The position numbers were made by a program, and so were the translations under genes. From Ottelia alismoides (taxonomy: Eukaryota > Streptophyta > Magnoliopsida > Alismatales > Hydrocharitaceae): 64,000 nt of DNA. The stretch is from the NCBI GenBank assembly GCA_037367405.1, contig JAZKJV010009615.1, positions 310,001 through 374,000 on the forward strand, given 5' to 3'. Shown piece after piece: positions 60,547 through 64,000 of the stretch. The notes under the pieces are model-generated. The model searched no databases. It was not told where the DNA came from and saw only the letters and a list, made by a program, of their open reading frames with translations. Within the stretch, counting starts at the first letter, position 1. Each line of letters starts with the position of its first letter.

Positions 60547-63266
60547 ATGGCTCCTCAAGGGAAGGGCAAGGGTCAGCAGCCACCCCAGCCAGAGCAAGGA
60601 CAGATGCCTGATTAGAACCAGGTTAATGCACAGTTATTGGCATCCATCCAAGCTATCCAAAAGCAGCTGACTGAGCAGGCCCTAGCACAGACCGCTTTTC
60701 AGGATATGCTGAATGATATAATGAACCGACACGAGGGAGGAGGAGGAGGAGGAAGCCGAGGAGGTGATATCACTTCAGATGATGAGGGAGAGCCAGGACA
60801 TGGGAGACCCAAACCTACACTAAAGGAGACTTATAATCCTGGAGACAGCCAGATGACCGAGTGGATCCTCATTCCACCGATGCATGCTCACTTTGAGCTT
60901 AAGCCCAGTTCCTCGCTCTTCTTCCAGCTTTCCATGGTAACACCAGTGAAGAGCCGTACATCCACTTGCAACAGTTTTCACGCATCTGCCGCACTACTCA
61001 CTACCCCAGTGTCCCTTTGGACATAGTCAAAATGATGGCATTCCCTTTTAGCTTGCAAGATAAGGCCCTCTATTGGGTCAACCATTTGGGGAAGGTTGTA
61101 ACCACCTGGGAGGAACTGAAGTCAGCTTTCCTGCACAAATTTTATCCTCTCGGCTGGCTCAACCATATGCGAGCACGTATCAGTAACTTCTCCGAGGGAG
61201 CGCACGAATCCATACATGAAGCATGGGAGAGGTTCACCAATCTGCAGGAGAAATGCCCTCATCACGAGATTCCAAAGACCAGTTTGGTCCAACACTTTTT
61301 CGGGGGCCTGAACATTGAGAGCCAAAGGCTCATTGACGCAGCCTGTAGGGGTTCACACTTCAAGAAGGATGAAGATGTAATGTGGCAGATATTCGAAGAA
61401 ATGGCCGAAGGAGAGGCCACCCTCTCTTCATCAAAAGCATACCAAAAGAAGCCCCAGATCCTTCAGAAACAAGTACACATGGCAGCGTCCCGCGAGGAGG
61501 AGAGAGATGAGAGCTCCAACCTCAGTATCATCAGGGACCATCTCTCGAAGGTTGATATCATTGAAAAGCGATCACAAGACCTTGAAAAACTTGTTGTGAT
61601 CGAAAAGAGGATGCAAAACCTTGATAAGCTCGATCAGATCACCAAACAGTTAGAACTGATAGTGGGCACCATCAACTCTGTTCAGTTGGCAGTACCATTA
61701 GAAGCTTCAGCTGAGAAGAAAGACGACCTAACACCGCCACAACAACCTCAGCCAAGCCATCAGCCACCGGCAATCCAGCACGTGTACTACGTGCAAGCGC
61801 CCGACCAGGGCCAGTCGCAGCAGCAGATGGTTGTGTACCAACCAGACTTTGCAACAGGATCTGATCTAGTCTTCCCACCACCACCCCTGATTCAAGAAGT
61901 CAACGGGGTATGGAGCAATGAAGCACAACCGACCCGTCCTATGGGAAAACCTCAGGGTCAGCCACCAGCCAACCAGCAATATCACCAACCTCAGGGTGGT
62001 CGGTTTGGGTATCCCTCACAGCCGCCGCCACAGTACCATCAGCCTCCCCCATATGCAAATCAATGGAGGCAGAATCAGCATTATCAGCGGCCGCACTACC
62101 GTTAGCCACAGCCTTTCCATCAGTATGCGACCGCTCAACCTCAGCAATACCAGCAGTATCCTCCTCCCTCTTATCAACAGTTTCAGCTTCCTGCGCCACC
62201 ACAACATCATCAACAACAGCCTCAGCACCCGCACATGCAGCAACATCGTGGTCCGCACGCTGAATCTTCAGAGGCAACCCGTGTGAACCCAACCATGGAT
62301 TGCTTGGCCCAACTCGTCAAAGGGCTAGCAGATATGACCAAGATGATCGACAAGCGGACTGCCACCAAGACCACCATCCCAACTCAGGTCGAAGCCAACT
62401 CCAATAGCTTTAAAAAGAAAGAGCAGGTAGAATGTGATTTCCTGTCTGCGTCTGTAGAGTCAGAAAATGATAATATTGTTTGTTCTAATGCTGTCACTCT
62501 CAGGAGCGATAGGGCCTTGCCTCCACCTGCTATCAAGAATGGGGAGAATAAAGAACCAGGTGGATCGTCATCTTCTGCATCAGTCGTGCCAGCTACATGG
62601 GCGGGTGAGGAGGAAGAAGAAGGAGAAGCCATTCCAACAGTCATGCAGCACCAGCACCCTCAGTCAAAAATACAAAAACATCAGCAAAATCAAAAACAAC
62701 AAAAAGAAGTTTGCAGCCGAAGCAAAGCCGTGCCAGCTTTGGAGGAGCCGCCAGCAGCAGCCGATCCCTTGCCAGCCGATAGAGCAGACGCCCTACTTTT
62801 TGATCGCCCATCAACACCAATATCTCAGGATCCAGTTTGTACTCTTTTCTGTAGTCCGGATGTACAAAATTTTGTGGGCGATAGTTATGATGTAAATAAG
62901 AACTCTACTTTGCTTGTCAGTGATGTAAATATCCCTTTTCCTAATGCAATTGAAAAATCCAAAAAAATGTAAAAATAAAAAGTGCAGTGTTTGATCCTGG
63001 AGTTGTGGAAATAATAGATAACTTAACTGTTGAGATTCCCTTACTGAAGGCCATGGAATACATGCCAGCTGTGAAAAAAGTTTGAAAGAAGCATGTACCA
63101 ACAAGCGTCGACCAGCACACAAGAACAAACGCAATCAGTTCAAAAGGCACATGCTCTCCATGGCTACTGTTGCGGCTATTAGTAATCTCCCTCAGAAGAA
63201 ACAAGACAAAGGAGCGCCTCTTATCAGTTGTGAGATATTTGATCAGGTCTTCGAGCGTACTCTCTA
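60547..63266 (+). pseudogene. Athila-type gag, broken
   Basis: It starts at ATG 60547 (MAPQGKGKGQQ) with an in-frame TAG at 60613. After a frameshift near 60960 the capsid domain reads MMAFPFSLQDKALYWVNHLG, TTWEELKSAFLHKFYP, YEAWERF-like HEAWERFTNLQEKCPHH and LIDAACRGS (61030-61350), the retrotransposon gag fold of Athila elements. A Gln/Pro-rich region follows (61740-62260) with a TAG at 62103, then AVTLRSDRALP near 62500. The end at 63090-63266 (ACTNKRR, then NLPQKKQDKGAPLISCEI) corresponds to the conserved segment just before protease. Gag packages element RNA; this copy cannot. Confidence 0.85.
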
Positions 63267-63577
63267 ATGAAACTCGATTTCATCATCATAATTTCTTATT
63301 ATTAACCCCCTTGCTTAAGCTTAGTGTCAAAAGAACCCAGTTAGTGTCCTGTAATTATTAGAGTCTCAAATAAATTAAAAATAACAAAAAATGGCAAACT
63401 AAAAATCTGTGGTATTTTTAGCCTTAAAAATACCCTTAAAAATATTTTGAGGCTACAGATGGTCTCATCTCCAGTTGTGGTCAACATGAAACTTGTAGAT
63501 CTCACCGAGATCTACAACTTTCATGTTTTGAGTTTTCTCAAATCGGCCATCTTGACTTTCATTTCTCAATTTTGCAG
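63267..63577 (+). other. non-coding joint replacing PR-RT-RNase H
   Basis: About 310 bp of AT-rich sequence lies between the gag end and the integrase end, where some 3 kb of pol would be expected. It includes the hairpin at 63483-63527 and flanking sequence shared with the inverted block near 58.2 kb, suggesting recombination with, or insertion of, LTR-like sequence. Confidence 0.65.
63483..63527 (+). repeat. 45-bp near-perfect hairpin
   Basis: Arms 63483-63503 and 63507-63527 are complementary at 20 of 21 positions, with a 3-nt loop. A similar copy in the opposite orientation lies at 58193-58237. Confidence 0.9.
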
Positions 63578-64000
63578 AAAGTCGTCCGCCCTGACCGAAA
63601 GAATTGGTCACAGCTTTTGGACTCGGTCTTGTGGGCATATCGGACATCTTTCAAGACTCCATTGGGTACATCTCCCTTTCGCCTCGTTTATGGCAAGCCA
63701 TGCCATCTACCTGTTGAGCTGAGGCACAAGTCACTCTGGGCAGTCACAGATATTCTTATGGATCCAAATGGTATAGGAGACCAAAGGAGGGCAGAGTTAG
63801 CCGCCTTAGAAGAGCTTAGAGATGCAGCATTCTCAAGCAGCCTACATTATAAGGAGAAAGTCAAGGAGTGGCATGATTCTCACATCAGCCACAAGCATTT
63901 TGAGATTGGACAGAAAGTATGGCTGTTTGATGCAAGGCTTAGATTATTTCCAGGGAAGCTACAGAGCAAATGGAAAGGACCCTATTTGGTCAAGAAGGTA
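63578..64000 (+). pseudogene. Athila integrase C-terminal part, runs off window
   Basis: Frame open from 63578 to the edge: KVVRPDRKNWSQLLDS, LWAYRTSFKTPLGTSP, FRLVYGKPCHLPVELRHKS and later HFEIGQKVWLFDARLRLFPG with KWKGPYLVKKV. These are the hallmark integrase C-terminal blocks of Athila elements. The catalytic core upstream is missing, so the fragment cannot act. The sequence just before it, TTTCTCAATTTTGCAG, looks like a splice acceptor but is more simply the deletion joint. Confidence 0.88.

Noticed and set aside
63560..63577. Splice acceptor before the Athila integrase fragment
   Set aside because: TTTTGCAG resembles an acceptor, but the missing RT and RNase H are better explained by deletion; no matching donor was identified.
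1..64000. Endogenous pararetrovirus sequences
   Set aside because: RT fragments in the window are in copia (PR-IN-RT) or gypsy (RT-RH-IN) order with LTRs and primer sites; no movement-protein or caulimovirid coat motif was seen.

Overview
The window is nuclear DNA of a seed plant, most likely an angiosperm. It holds plant Ty3/gypsy (Tekay/Del chromovirus and Athila types), Ty1/copia, RTE and L1 LINEs, a hAT-type MITE, and a Mutator-like transposase with a plant mobile domain. The one clear host gene is a plant-type cyclic-nucleotide-gated channel. I cannot name the species. All assignments rest on reading translated motifs, terminal repeats and target-site duplications (TSDs) by eye; no database search was run.

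Layout. 1-2611 is a chromovirus LTR cut by the left window edge, followed by a G-rich minisatellite. 3465-10824 is a minus-strand copia element lacking its 3' end; a full-length but dead RTE LINE (4278-7584, 16-bp TSD) and a small L1 fragment (9522-9702, 16-bp TSD) lie inside it. 10949-23347 is a minus-strand Tekay-type element with two 4430-bp LTRs that are almost identical and a 5-bp TSD, but its internal region has no gag and a badly broken pol. 23617-33542 (minus) holds exons 1-3 of a CNGC19/CNGC20-like channel gene. Intron 2 (about 9.1 kb) contains an L1 remnant and a complete copia element (27342-32370). Intron 3 is not closed inside the window and carries the Tekay element and the older copia.

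33543-36000 is upstream sequence of the channel gene, with a hAT-type MITE (34496-35064, 8-bp TSD) and a cluster of palindromes near 35.5 kb. 36020-38534 plus 48132-48725 are two parts of one minus-strand Mutator-like (MULE) locus: SWIM-type transposase end, CCHC knuckle, then a plant mobile domain. It was split by a second Tekay-type element (38540-48126, TSD TTCAC) that has no gag but an uninterrupted 1074-codon pol frame.

48726-50631 is unassigned and LTR-like. 50632-64000 is an Athila-type element: long 5' LTR, tRNA-Asp type primer site at 54530, a region of inverted LTR-like sequence (about 55.1-58.6 kb), a degenerate gag (60547-63266), a deletion joint, and an integrase C-terminal part running off the right edge.

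Relative order of events. The LTR divergences seen by eye suggest copia 27342-32370 is old (about 8 % between LTRs), Tekay 38540-48126 is younger (about 1-2 %), and Tekay 10949-23347 is very recent (about eight differences in 4430 bp). The two Tekay elements both lack gag, so they were probably copied with Gag supplied in trans.
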